64,000 nucleotides of DNA from a bacterium. Its GTDB lineage: Bacteria; Sysuimicrobiota; Sysuimicrobiia; Sysuimicrobiales; Segetimicrobiaceae. The notes under the pieces were generated by a model, which had not been told where the DNA came from, ran no database searches, and saw only the letters and a list, made by a program, of their open reading frames with translations. The position numbers and the translations under genes were made by a program. The first letter of the stretch is position 1. Every line of letters starts with the position of its first letter. The DNA is taken from contig DATGHU010000025.1 in the NCBI GenBank assembly GCA_035307765.1, forward strand, positions 21,916 through 85,915. Direction: 5' to 3'. This document shows, one piece after another, positions 36,700 to 46,000 of this stretch.

Positions 36700-37448
36700 T
36701 CTCTGAACTCGCGGCGGAGGACCGGCACGGGATCCCCCGTCCATCGAGGGATGGAAGAGATTGTTGACTAGGAGTCCTCCCCGCCGATTGGAAGGCCCTT
36801 AGGATTTCCGGCCGCGCCCCCGCATAGCTACGCAGGAATCGGTTGGTGTGGAGGAGACCCACTACCTCGTCCGTCGAATCACACGGTTCAAGGGAATACG
36901 AAGGGAAAGGGATACCAGAAGTGACGGTACAAACACCCTGGCCATTCGCCTGGTTTCCTGGTAAACCATGCTTCGCGTCCCCTCGGTGTTCGACGTTTTC
37001 CGTACCCATAGGACAGAAGGGGAGGACAGGACCGTTCGCCGGGTCCCTTCGCTGCTCCAGCATAAGCGCGGGCCGTAGCTCTCAGAATAGTGCCTGTGAT
37101 AGGCCGCGTTTTCTCGTGGCCGTGGGGAAAATCGGAATTGACGTTTTAGGTGGCGATTGCAGGGTATTGCCCATGCCGTTGGGAGCACAGCAGTCACGAA
37201 CTTTGATGTATCAACAGTTTCGATTTCAGCCGCAATGGACGTGGGATATGCCCAAGGCCCTGGGTTCCCGCCGGGTTCGAACCGAGCAGGGTCTATGGCC
37301 GCCGTTCCCGGGCTAAACGAGGTGAACTGACTGTCTACATGTTCACAGAAGTGCCTCAAAGGTGCCAAATATCATTTACCCTTGCTGACTTGCTACTGGA
37401 TTAGACGGACACTTACGGCCCGGCGTCGGTTGGTTGTATCGATGCTGG
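36700..37448. other. 749-base gene-free stretch of lower G+C
   Basis: I see no supported gene. Frames in several phases are short and interrupted, and none has family motifs or an upstream ribosome site. G+C is visibly lower than in the rest of the window, in keeping with a decayed mobile region. The minus-strand frame 36862-37368 looks like shadow. Confidence 0.45.
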
Positions 37449-38783
37449 CTACCGCCGCTCAGGGTAGTACACCATCACAAAATATTTCAATGCGTATAAG
37501 TCGGTTGATTGGATTCCGTAGCCAAACGTGAAGTCGTAGTTCAGCTGGCGGCCGGCTCTCCCCGGAGGAGCATTCCCCGCTTCACAGTCCGGCGAGGTAC
37601 CTCCAGTTCCGTTCAGATTAGGCACACACTCCTCCCAATAGAAGAATGGCTGGAGATTCTGGAACGGTCCGGCCTTCCCTTGCATCATCAGTCGGGCATC
37701 GCCGGAACTGAGCTTTAGGTTTTCGAATAGCGTTCTCAGATCGTCCGGCGAATCAGGCAACCCCCAATGCTTGGTTTGCAGATACTGCACTTCGTTCATC
37801 GCCTCGACCCAGCGGTTTGCGGTCTGCCACAGCATGGCGCCTCCACTGATGAGTGGAGCTTTGATCCGAGTCGGGTGTCCAGGGCGGGGATAGGGGCGCC
37901 TCTCCTCGATCTCCACATTGCCGGTGACTCTGAAGGCATTCGAGGCCGCCAAATTCGCATCCGTCGGCCACGAGTTCCCAGTACTGCAGTCATAAACGGC
38001 CTTGTCCTTGGCCGGACCCTGAGTGTAGAGGACCACGTGCGGTCCGAGACCAACTGGGCAGTGCGGCGCCTCACCCCCGATCGGGCCATATTCCTTCGGG
38101 ACCATCGGCAATACGTAGTAGTAGGAGTCAAAGATTGTAGTGGCATCTGCCGAGCCCGAAGCGAACGAAAAAATTACCTTTCCGTGCAGACCTCCATCCG
38201 CGGCGGTCCAGTAATACGACAGCTGCGTGTTCTCAAAGGGAGCGACTGTGGCGCCGAAACTCGGCGCGACGTTGTCCGGGAGCATCCGATTCAGTCCCAC
38301 GTAGTAAAGGTTCCCCAGCGGGTTGCCCTGGCATAGCCCGCCAAACGACGCTCCCTGCGGCCCCAGAGCTCCGCAACTTGCGTCTTTCATCGGCGAGGCG
38401 GGAAGTTGCCAGTTGTCATGTCCCAGCCAACCACCTTTGTAGCGGTTCAGCGCTTTCACCCATTGCTGCGCGGTCGGGTAATCCATGGTGCCGTTCGGAC
38501 CAATTCCGCTGATTCCCATCTCGCGCGCGATCTTCTGTCCGTCTGCGCTGGCAGCGAAGTCGGCATCAGCCAGCCAGTAGACCTTATTGTTGGCGTCGTA
38601 CACGACCTGGCCGCCGTTTTGGGCCGTCAGCCCCCGACTCATGAGAGGCGTCGACTGACCGCGCGCCCAGCCGATGAAAACACCTGCCAGCACAAGACAG
38701 ACCGCCAGACAAAAGCTCGATGCGCGCACTCGCTTGGCGGGTTCGCCCAACCGCTTGGCCCTCGTTTCGGGCATGATCCTCAT
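37449..38783 (-). CDS. Secreted protein with two DUF1566/Lcl-type domains
   Basis: The 444-residue product has a basic start and signal peptide (FCLAVCLVLAGVFIGWARG). Two copies of a DUF1566/Lcl-like module follow. The first contains NNKVYWLADADFAAS and YPTAQQWVKALNRYKGG with HDNWQLPASP; the second has MLWQTANRWVEAMNEVQYL and HWGLPDSPDD. These domains occur in secreted or cell-surface proteins such as the Legionella collagen-like Lcl adhesin. Cysteine pairs suggest disulphides in an oxidising compartment. It is the only minus-strand gene in this region and its lower G+C points to acquisition. Function at the surface is inferred. Confidence 0.75.
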   Translation of the reverse strand: MRIMPETRAKRLGEPAKRVRASSFCLAVCLVLAGVFIGWARGQSTPLMSRGLTAQNGGQVVYDANNKVYWLADADFAASADGQKIAREMGISGIGPNGTMDYPTAQQWVKALNRYKGGWLGHDNWQLPASPMKDASCGALGPQGASFGGLCQGNPLGNLYYVGLNRMLPDNVAPSFGATVAPFENTQLSYYWTAADGGLHGKVIFSFASGSADATTIFDSYYYVLPMVPKEYGPIGGEAPHCPVGLGPHVVLYTQGPAKDKAVYDCSTGNSWPTDANLAASNAFRVTGNVEIEERRPYPRPGHPTRIKAPLISGGAMLWQTANRWVEAMNEVQYLQTKHWGLPDSPDDLRTLFENLKLSSGDARLMMQGKAGPFQNLQPFFYWEECVPNLNGTGGTSPDCEAGNAPPGRAGRQLNYDFTFGYGIQSTDLYALKYFVMVYYPERR

Positions 38784-39067
38784 ACCCCACGCTCCTTAAC
38801 GGGTATCTCCTACATCCTGTGCCAGGAAGACCGCGCTGCGCTTTCCCAGGAAGCCCAGGTGAAGCTGGAGCCGGAGGACAAACCATCACGTAGAACGCGG
38901 AATTTCAATTTTGCTCCCTGAACTCCTTCCACCGGAGCAACCTGCCCGACCTCCGACCTGGCAGTCCCCACGAAGGCCGTTCGCGTTCTCATGGGATCTC
39001 CCGCATCCGACATGGCCGCGTTGGCAGCCGATTTCTCGGACACCGTCTCCCCCCCCCTGTGGCTGAC
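38784..39067. other. Non-coding stretch before the recombinase fossil
   Basis: I see no supported gene. The upstream region of the DUF1566-type gene must hold its promoter, which I cannot recognise. The neighbouring recombinase-like remnant may extend into this region. Confidence 0.3.
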
Positions 39068-39418
39068 GACTTTTGCAGCATCGAGGCGAAGAGGAAACTC
39101 GGCAATATCAAATCCGCGATTGAGCAAGCCCGACGCCGACAACCAAAGCCATCCTCGAATCCGAGCGCAAGGTCTCCGAGTGTGACGCCGCGCTCCGATC
39201 GCAGGGCCAGCGGAAGGTTGTGTATCTCCCGGCGTCGTTGAGGCTTGCCTTCGTGACCTGAAGGGATCGCTTGAGGAGGACCCTGACTACGCCAGGGATC
39301 TACTGGCAAAACTTTTGGGCGACATCACGCTCCGCAGGAGGGGAAGCGCCTCTACGCGGATATGCGGGGGAATCTCCCCGGCCCGTTGGATCTCGGGGAC
39401 GAGGATTTGCGACAAACG
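39068..39418 (+). pseudogene. Decayed serine-recombinase C-terminal fragment next to tRNA-Leu
   Basis: Three frames carry fragments that line up with the C-terminal part of large serine recombinases. A coiled-coil piece (IEAKRKLGNIKSAIEQARRR) is followed in another frame by ILESERKVSECDAALRSQG. After a further shift comes EEDPDYARDLLAKLLGDITL, then KRLYADMRGNLPGPLDLGDE. Restoring the frame needs at least three indels, so the gene is broken. It ends directly at the tRNA-Leu gene on the opposite strand, the usual side for an integrase of a tRNA-targeted element. Confidence 0.6.
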
Positions 39419-39505
39419 TGGTGCCGGAGGAGGGACTCGAACCCCCACGGGCGTGAGCCCAGGCGATTTTGAGTCGCCATCGTCTGCCGATTCCGACACT
39501 CCGGC
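39419..39505 (-). tRNA. tRNA-Leu (anticodon CAA)
   Basis: The minus strand folds as a class II tRNA: acceptor GCCGGAG/CTCCGGC, anticodon stem GGCGA/TCGCC with loop CTCAAAA (anticodon CAA), a long variable arm, and a GGGTTCGAGTCCC T-arm. CCA is encoded. It reads TTG codons. The 3' end borders a recombinase fossil. Confidence 0.95.
39421..39432 (+). repeat. tRNA-Leu 3'-end core matching upstream repeats
   Basis: GTGCCGGAGGAG within the tRNA gene matches 34292-34303 (12 bases) and 34690-34700 (11 bases). It would be one attachment-site half if the island is a remnant of an integrative element. Confidence 0.35.
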
Positions 39506-39597
39506 ACGCCGTGTCGTCAGTATCGTAGCACCTGCGGTCGGGGCGCTCAAGGGCGGCGCCCACGGATCCGGGGGGCGCCGGACGCCCGCGGTGCGCA

Positions 39598-39606
39598 TGC
39601 TATAAT
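39598..39606 (+). promoter_or_regulatory. Extended -10 promoter of polA, leaderless spacing
   Basis: TGC-TATAAT ends 9 bases before the polA ATG at 39616. Initiation about seven bases downstream would start the mRNA at or next to the ATG. Confidence 0.65.
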
Positions 39607-39615
39607 CGTCCCGAG

Positions 39616-42255
39616 ATGTTTTCATCCCCCCGCCAGCCCCTCCTCGTGCTGATCGATGCGAACGGGCTCGTCTACCGGGCGTTTTTTGCCCTTCCGTACT
39701 TCACGACCAGCGACGGTCAGCCGACCAACGCCGTCTACGGCTTCACCACGATGCTGCTGAAAGTGCTCGAGGAGAAGTCCCCCGAGTACGTCGCCGTCGC
39801 GTTCGACAAGCCCGGCCCCACCTTCCGCCACGAGGCGTATGCGGAGTACAAGGCGACCCGGCGGAAGATGCCCGATGACCTGCGCCCGCAGATCGGGATG
39901 GCCAAAGAGGTTGTCGAGGCGCTCCAGTTGCCGATCTTCGAAGTGGCCGGATTCGAAGCCGATGACGTCATCGGGGCGCTCGCCCGGCAGGCAGAGGCGC
40001 AGGGGATCGATGTCCTGATTGTCACCGGGGATCTCGACGCCCTGCAGCTGGTCTCCCCCCACACGCAAGTCATGATGACCGCCCGGGGCATCACCGAGAC
40101 CACGGTGTACGATGAGGCAGCGGTCCAAGAGCGATTTGGGATCGCCCCCCGTCAGATTCCGGATCTCAAAAGCCTGAAGGGCGACCCGACCGACAACATC
40201 CCCGGCGTGCCCGGAGTGGGGGAGAAGACCGCGAGCCGTCTGCTGAGACAGTATCCGACCGTCGAGGCACTGCTGGACGCCGTGGGCGACATCCGCGAGG
40301 CGAAGCTTCGGGAGCGGCTCCAGGAGCACCGGGAGCAAATTCTGCAAAGCAAACACCTGGCGACGATCGTCACCGAACTCGACAACGTTCGGCTCGACCC
40401 CGAGTTCCTCCGGCGGCGGCCGCCCGATGCCGAGCAGATCAAAGTCCTCTTCACCAGCTTGGAGTTTAAGACGCTGCTGGAGCGGCTGGGGGTGGGGGCG
40501 CCGACTCCCCAGAAGAGCGGCGCCTACGAGATCGTGGACCGCAACGGCCTCCCGCGGGTGCTGGCCCATGCCACCCGGCTCGCGATCTCCCCCGTCGCCG
40601 ATGCCGGACATCCCCTCCTCTCGGCGATGCGGGGGATCGCGGTGTCGACCAAGGCGGGGGAGGCGGCGTACATCGCGATTGAGGGCGCCGTTCCGGTAGC
40701 GCTCGCCGAGATCCTGGAGCGGGCGGACCTGCCGAAGCTCTGCGAGGACGCCAAACGCGATCGCCTCCTCCTCGAGGGGGCCGGGGTCCACCCCCGGGGG
40801 TGCGCGTTCGACATTTCGCTGGCCTCCTACCTCCTGGATCCCGGCAAGCGCACCCACACGCTCCAGAGCGCGGCCTGGCAGTACCTGGGATGGCGGCTCG
40901 GGGGCGCGGCGGGCACGGACGCCCTCCCCCTCGGGCAGACCTCGGACGAACTCGCCGCTGAGCAGGCGGACATGATCGGCCGGCTGAGCGAGGTGCTCGA
41001 GGCGCGCCTCCGGGAACGTGAGCTCCTCGCGCTCTACCGGGAGATCGAGTTTCCGCTGGTCGAGGTGCTGGCGCGGATGGAGACGGTCGGGGTCGCGATC
41101 GATGCCGAGGCGCTCGCGGCCCTGTCCACGACCCTGCGCGGGCGGATCGCGGCGTTGACCGAGGAGATCTACCGGCTCGCGGGGACCGAGTTCAACATCG
41201 GGTCGCCGAAGCAGCTGGCGTTCGTGCTGTTCGAGAAGCTGCAGCTCCCGGCGCTCAAGCGCACCAAGACGGGGTACTCCACCGACGCCGAGGTGCTCGA
41301 GCAGTTGGCCCCCCAGCACGAGGTCGTGGCCCGGATCCTCGAGTACCGGGAGCTGAGCAAGTTGCTCAGCACCTACGTGGACGTGCTGCCGGGGTTGATC
41401 AACCCGCGCACCGGGCGCCTGCATACGACCTTCAACCAGACCGTTGCCAGCACCGGGCGCGTGATCACCACCGACCCCAATCTCCAGAACATCCCGATCC
41501 GGACCGACGCCGGCCAGCAGATCCGGCGGGCATTCGTCCCGGGTCGGCCCGGCTGCGCCCTGCTCTCGGCGGACTACGACCAGATCGAGCTCCGGGTGCT
41601 CGCGCACATCACCGGCGATTCCGGGCTGCTCGAGGCCTTTCGACGCGGCGACGACATCCACGCGGTCACCGCGGCGGAGGTCTTTGGCGGGACCGCCGAC
41701 GGGGTCAGCGCGGACCAGCGGCGGCTGGCCAAGGTCTTCAACTACGGTATCGCCTACGGCATCAGCGACTTCGGGCTCGCCTCTCAGCTGGGCATCGGCC
41801 GGGCCGAGGCGCAACAGTTTATGGACACCTACTTCGCCCGATACCCCAAGGTGGCGGAGTACATGCGGACGACCGTCGAGCTGGCGCGCCGCCAAGGGTA
41901 CGTTACCACCCTCCTCAACCGGCGCCGCTACCTTCCCGACATCCTGAGCCGGAACCGCGTGATCCGCGAGGCGGCGGAACGGATTGCGATCAACGCCCCG
42001 ATCCAGGGGACGGCCGCGGACATCATCAAGATCGCGATGCTGCGGGTGCACCGCGACCTCCTTCCCGAGGCCGCGGGCCTCGAGATGATCCTCCAGATCC
42101 ACGATGAGCTGCTGTTCGAGCTCCCCCAGACGATGGTCGCGGACGTCGCGCCGCACATCCGCCGGATCATGGGGCAAGCGGTCGAGTTGGCGGTCCCCCT
42201 CGCCGTCAGCATCGCCTCCGGTCCCAACTGGCAGGATCTCACGGACGTCGGATGA
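39616..42255 (+). CDS. polA: DNA polymerase I
   Basis: The 879-residue enzyme fills repair gaps and removes RNA primers. The 5'-3' exonuclease domain opens LLVLIDANGLVYRAFFAL and has AFDKPGPTFRHE, FEADDVIGALAR, VTGDLDALQL and SLKGDPTDNIPGVPGVGEKTA. The 3'-5' exonuclease-like region (about 310-470) lacks the DxE proofreading acids, as in Taq-type enzymes. The polymerase motifs are A DYDQIELRVLAHITGD (about residue 654), B RRLAKVFNYGIAYGI and C QIHDELLFELP (about 827). It begins next to a leaderless promoter. It overlaps coaE by four bases. Confidence 0.97.
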   Translation: MFSSPRQPLLVLIDANGLVYRAFFALPYFTTSDGQPTNAVYGFTTMLLKVLEEKSPEYVAVAFDKPGPTFRHEAYAEYKATRRKMPDDLRPQIGMAKEVVEALQLPIFEVAGFEADDVIGALARQAEAQGIDVLIVTGDLDALQLVSPHTQVMMTARGITETTVYDEAAVQERFGIAPRQIPDLKSLKGDPTDNIPGVPGVGEKTASRLLRQYPTVEALLDAVGDIREAKLRERLQEHREQILQSKHLATIVTELDNVRLDPEFLRRRPPDAEQIKVLFTSLEFKTLLERLGVGAPTPQKSGAYEIVDRNGLPRVLAHATRLAISPVADAGHPLLSAMRGIAVSTKAGEAAYIAIEGAVPVALAEILERADLPKLCEDAKRDRLLLEGAGVHPRGCAFDISLASYLLDPGKRTHTLQSAAWQYLGWRLGGAAGTDALPLGQTSDELAAEQADMIGRLSEVLEARLRERELLALYREIEFPLVEVLARMETVGVAIDAEALAALSTTLRGRIAALTEEIYRLAGTEFNIGSPKQLAFVLFEKLQLPALKRTKTGYSTDAEVLEQLAPQHEVVARILEYRELSKLLSTYVDVLPGLINPRTGRLHTTFNQTVASTGRVITTDPNLQNIPIRTDAGQQIRRAFVPGRPGCALLSADYDQIELRVLAHITGDSGLLEAFRRGDDIHAVTAAEVFGGTADGVSADQRRLAKVFNYGIAYGISDFGLASQLGIGRAEAQQFMDTYFARYPKVAEYMRTTVELARRQGYVTTLLNRRRYLPDILSRNRVIREAAERIAINAPIQGTAADIIKIAMLRVHRDLLPEAAGLEMILQIHDELLFELPQTMVADVAPHIRRIMGQAVELAVPLAVSIASGPNWQDLTDVG

Positions 42256-42881
42256 ACCGCGGCCCCGCGCGGATCGGATTGACCGGCGGCATCGCCAGCG
42301 GCAAGAGCCTGGTCGCGCGGCTCTTTCGCGAGTTAGGAGCGGCGGTCGTGGACGCGGACGCGATCGCGCGAGAGGTGGTGGCGCCGGGGGGCCCGGCGTA
42401 CGACGGCGTGGTGCGGACGTTCGGCCAGGGAATCGTCCGCCCGGACGGGACACTCGACCGCAGCGCGCTGGCCGGGCGGATCTTCGCGGATCCGTCCGCT
42501 CGCCGCGAGCTCAACGCGCTCACGCACCCGCACATCCGCCGCTGGATGGCGGCGGAGGCCGCCCGTCTCGCCGCGGCCCCCGGCATCGACGTGATCATCT
42601 TCGACATCCCGTTGCTGCTGGACACGACCGACGGGCGCGACCTCGATCTCAACGGGATCATCGTCGTCGCCGCGGACGATGGGACCCGCGTCTCCCGGCT
42701 GATGGCCCGCGACGGCATCCCCGAGGCCGACGCCCGGCGCCGCGTGTCCGCGCAGATGCCGCTACGGGAGAAAGTGGTCCGCGCCGACTGGGTGATCGAC
42801 AACAGCGGCTCGCCCGCGCGTACGCGCGAGCAAGTCGAGGCGGTGTGGGAGGTGATCCGCCGGCGCCGCGGAGAGGCGTAG
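42252..42881 (+). CDS. coaE: Dephospho-CoA kinase
   Basis: This enzyme phosphorylates dephospho-CoA in the last step of CoA synthesis. The 209 residues carry the P-loop GLTGGIASGKS (about 9-19), then VVDADAIAREVV, LTHPHIR, FDIPLLLD and MPLREKVVRADWVIDNSG, all family blocks. ATG 42252 overlaps the polA stop (ATGA), so coupling with polA is expected, as in many bacteria. Confidence 0.96.
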   Translation: MNRGPARIGLTGGIASGKSLVARLFRELGAAVVDADAIAREVVAPGGPAYDGVVRTFGQGIVRPDGTLDRSALAGRIFADPSARRELNALTHPHIRRWMAAEAARLAAAPGIDVIIFDIPLLLDTTDGRDLDLNGIIVVAADDGTRVSRLMARDGIPEADARRRVSAQMPLREKVVRADWVIDNSGSPARTREQVEAVWEVIRRRRGEA

Positions 42882-42953
42882 AGCCGCTCCCACATCCGCG
42901 GCAGGCCCTGCGCAGGTCGGCCATTCCTGGAGCCGTGCTTCCGCGGTGCTGTA

Positions 42954-42970
42954 GGGGACCCGTGGTCCCC
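42954..42970 (+). promoter_or_regulatory. 17-base dyad over the uvrB -35 region
   Basis: GGGGACC-CGT-GGTCCCC is a perfect inverted repeat with 7-base arms. It lies where the -35 of the uvrB promoter should be, after coaE. It may be an operator or the coaE terminator; it has no following U-tract. Confidence 0.4.
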
Positions 42971-42983
42971 CTCCGAGGGTGCA

Positions 42984-42992
42984 TGGTATAAT
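42984..42992 (+). promoter_or_regulatory. Extended -10 promoter of uvrB, leaderless spacing
   Basis: TGG-TATAAT ends 8 bases before the ATG at 43001, so the transcript should begin at or next to the ATG. There is no Shine-Dalgarno sequence. Confidence 0.65.
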
Positions 42993-43000
42993 AAAGCGAT

Positions 43001-46000
43001 ATGCCCACCTTCAAGATGGTGACCGAGCAATCCCCGGCCGGCGACCAGGCGGCGGCGATCGGCAAGCTGAGCGAGGGCATCCGGCGCGGCGATCGGTACC
43101 AGACGCTCCTCGGCGTGACCGGGTCGGGTAAGAGCGTCGTCGCCAGCACGCCGGTGTTCCTGAAGCAGGGCCAGCGCATCGCGCTGGAATCCATCGGTAG
43201 GGTGATCGACCGGCTCATCGACCGGGCGTCCTCGCGGGTCAGGCGGGAGGCGGACAGCGAGATCCTCGATCGGAGCGATCTCTCCGAGCCGATCGAGGCG
43301 TGGAGCTTCGACCCGCGCAGCGGACGGGCATCGTGGAAACCCGTCCGGCAGGTGCTCCGCCACCGATCGCCCGAGACGCTCTGGGCACTCTCGACCGTCT
43401 GCGGGCGATCGGTGACCGTGACCGGGGATCACAATTTCTTCGTGCTCAGGGGCGAACGCCTTCATCTCCTGCGCACCGAAGAGATCAGACCCGGCGATCG
43501 CGTCCCGCTGCCGCGCTGCCTCCCGGGGCCGCAGGATCCCCTCTCCGAACTCTCCGCCGCCGGGCCCGCATCGCTGGAGCGCTGGACGGGGCCCGAGTTC
43601 CCGCATTCGTCCCCGGTGGCGGCGGCCCGGCCGGCCGCGGCGCGGCCCGGGGAGCGCGTCCCGCTCGCATCCGGGCGATACGCTGCGGCGGTGCTCCCCC
43701 CGCCCGATGCCGACCTGACGGGCGGCGCGGACGCACGATCGAAGCGCCTACCATCGTTTTGGCCTCAACTCTCGAACGCGCACCTCGCCCAGATGCTCCG
43801 GGCGTACTTCGCCGCCGACGGGGAGGTCGACGGGGGCGCGGTGACGTGCGTGGTGGGGAGCCGCGCGCTGGCGTCGGATCTGTGCTTCGCCCTCCTGCGG
43901 TTCGGGATCGTCGCGCGGATGCGCGCGGGAGCGCCGGGGCCGGCACGGGAAACCCCGCAGCGGTCCTGGAGCGTGTGCGTCTCCGGACCATCGTTCCTTC
44001 GGAGGTTTCACGACGCGATGGGGTTCCCGGCCGGGGGAACGCGCACCCGGCTCGAGACCGCGCTGCATCGGGGCGAGCACACGAACGCCGGGTTCCTCCC
44101 CGCCGGCGGCGGTGAGGTGCCTGGACGGTGTGAGGCCCCCGGCCACACGAGCGAGGAAATGGCGGGGCGCATGCCCTCCTGGACTCCCGTGCGGTCGTTG
44201 GAGAGGGTTCCGGGCGAGGCCTACGTGTACGATCTGGCGGTCGAGGAGAACGAAACGTTCCTCGCCGGCTGGGGCGGTTTGTTCGTCCACAATACCTATA
44301 CGATGGCCCGGGTGATCGAGCAGATCGAACGGCCCACCCTCATCCTTGCGCACAACAAGACGCTGGCCGCCCAGCTCTACGGGGAGTTTCGCCAGTATTT
44401 CCCCGAGAACGCCGTGCGGTACTTCGTCTCCTACTACGATTACTACCAGCCGGAGGCGTACGTCCCGCAGACCGACTTGTACATCGCCAAGGACGCGTCG
44501 ATCAACGACGAGATCGACCGCCTCCGGCATGCCTCGACCAAAGCGTTGATGGAGCGCCGGGACGTGATCATCGTCGCCTCCGTCTCGTGCATCTACGGCT
44601 TGGGCTCACCGCAGGACTATCAGGATGTGATGCTCTTCCTGCGCACGGGCGAGGTCCGCTCCCGCGACGAGATCCTGCGGCGGTTGGTGGATGTGCAATA
44701 CGAGCGGAATGACATCGACTTCGCCCGCGGACGGTTTCGGGTGCGCGGGGATGTGATCGAGATCTTCCCCGCCTACGAGGATCGGGCGGTGCGGGTGGAG
44801 TTGTTCGGCGACCAGGTGGAGCGCATCCTGGAGGTCGATCCGCTGACCGCCGAGGTGCTGGCGGTCAAGCCGGCGGTGGCGATCTGGCCGGCCAAACACT
44901 GGGTGACGACCGACGCGAAGATGGCGGCGGCGCTCGGCCGCATCGAGGCGGAGCTGGCGGAGCGCACGCAGTGGTTTAAGGATCGGGGCAAGCTCCTCGA
45001 GGCGCAGCGGTTGGAGTTCCGGACGAAGTACGATCTGGAGATGCTGCGGGAGGTGGGGTACTGTCCGGGGATCGAGAACTACTCGCGGCATCTGTCCGGC
45101 CGGGCCGAGGGCGAGCGCCCGGGGTGCCTGCTCGACTACTTCCCCGCGGATTTCCTGGCGATGATCGACGAATCCCACGTCACGGTCCCCCAGGTTCGGG
45201 GGATGCACGAGGGCGACCGGGCGCGCAAGCGGAACCTCATCGAGTTCGGCTTCCGGCTGCCGTCGGCGTACGACAACCGCCCGCTGACGTTTGCGGAGTT
45301 CAGCGGCCTGGTCCCCCAGGTGGTGTTTGTCTCCGCGACCCCCAGTCCGTTCGAACTCGGGGTCAGCGCGCAGACCGTCGAGCAGATCGTCCGGCCGACC
45401 GGGTTGGTCGATCCTCAGGTCGAGGTGCGGCCGGCCCGCGGGCAGGTGGATGACCTGATCGGCGAGATCAAGGCGCAGGCCGCCAAAAGCGAGCGCACGC
45501 TCGTCACCACGCTGACCAAGCGGATGGCCGAGGACCTCACCGACTACCTCCAGGAACTCGGGATGAAGGTGCACTATCTCCACTCGGAGGTGGAGACTCT
45601 GCAGCGGGTGCAGATCCTGAAGGACCTGCGGCTCGGCACCTACGACGTGCTCGTCGGCATCAACCTCCTCCGCGAGGGACTCGACCTCCCCGAGGTGTCC
45701 CTGGTCGCGATCCTCGACGCCGACAAAGAGGGGTACCTGCGGTCGGAGACGAGCTTGATCCAGACGATGGGCCGCGCGGCGCGGAACCTGGGCGGCCGGG
45801 TCGTGCTCTACGCCGACGAGGTCACGGAGTCGATGCGCAAGGCGATCCACGAGACCAACCGACGGCGCGCCATCCAGATTCAGTACAACGCGGATCACGG
45901 GATCACGCCGCACACGATCGTGAAGCCGATTCGCGACTTCATCGACCTGGCGGCGGTGGCGGAAGAAGGCGCCGCGTACGAGCCGGCGGAAGGGGCCGTG

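Noticed and set aside
36862-37368. Minus-strand frame of 168 codons
   Set aside because: No ribosome site, no motifs, composition unlike coding sequence; region treated as gene-free.
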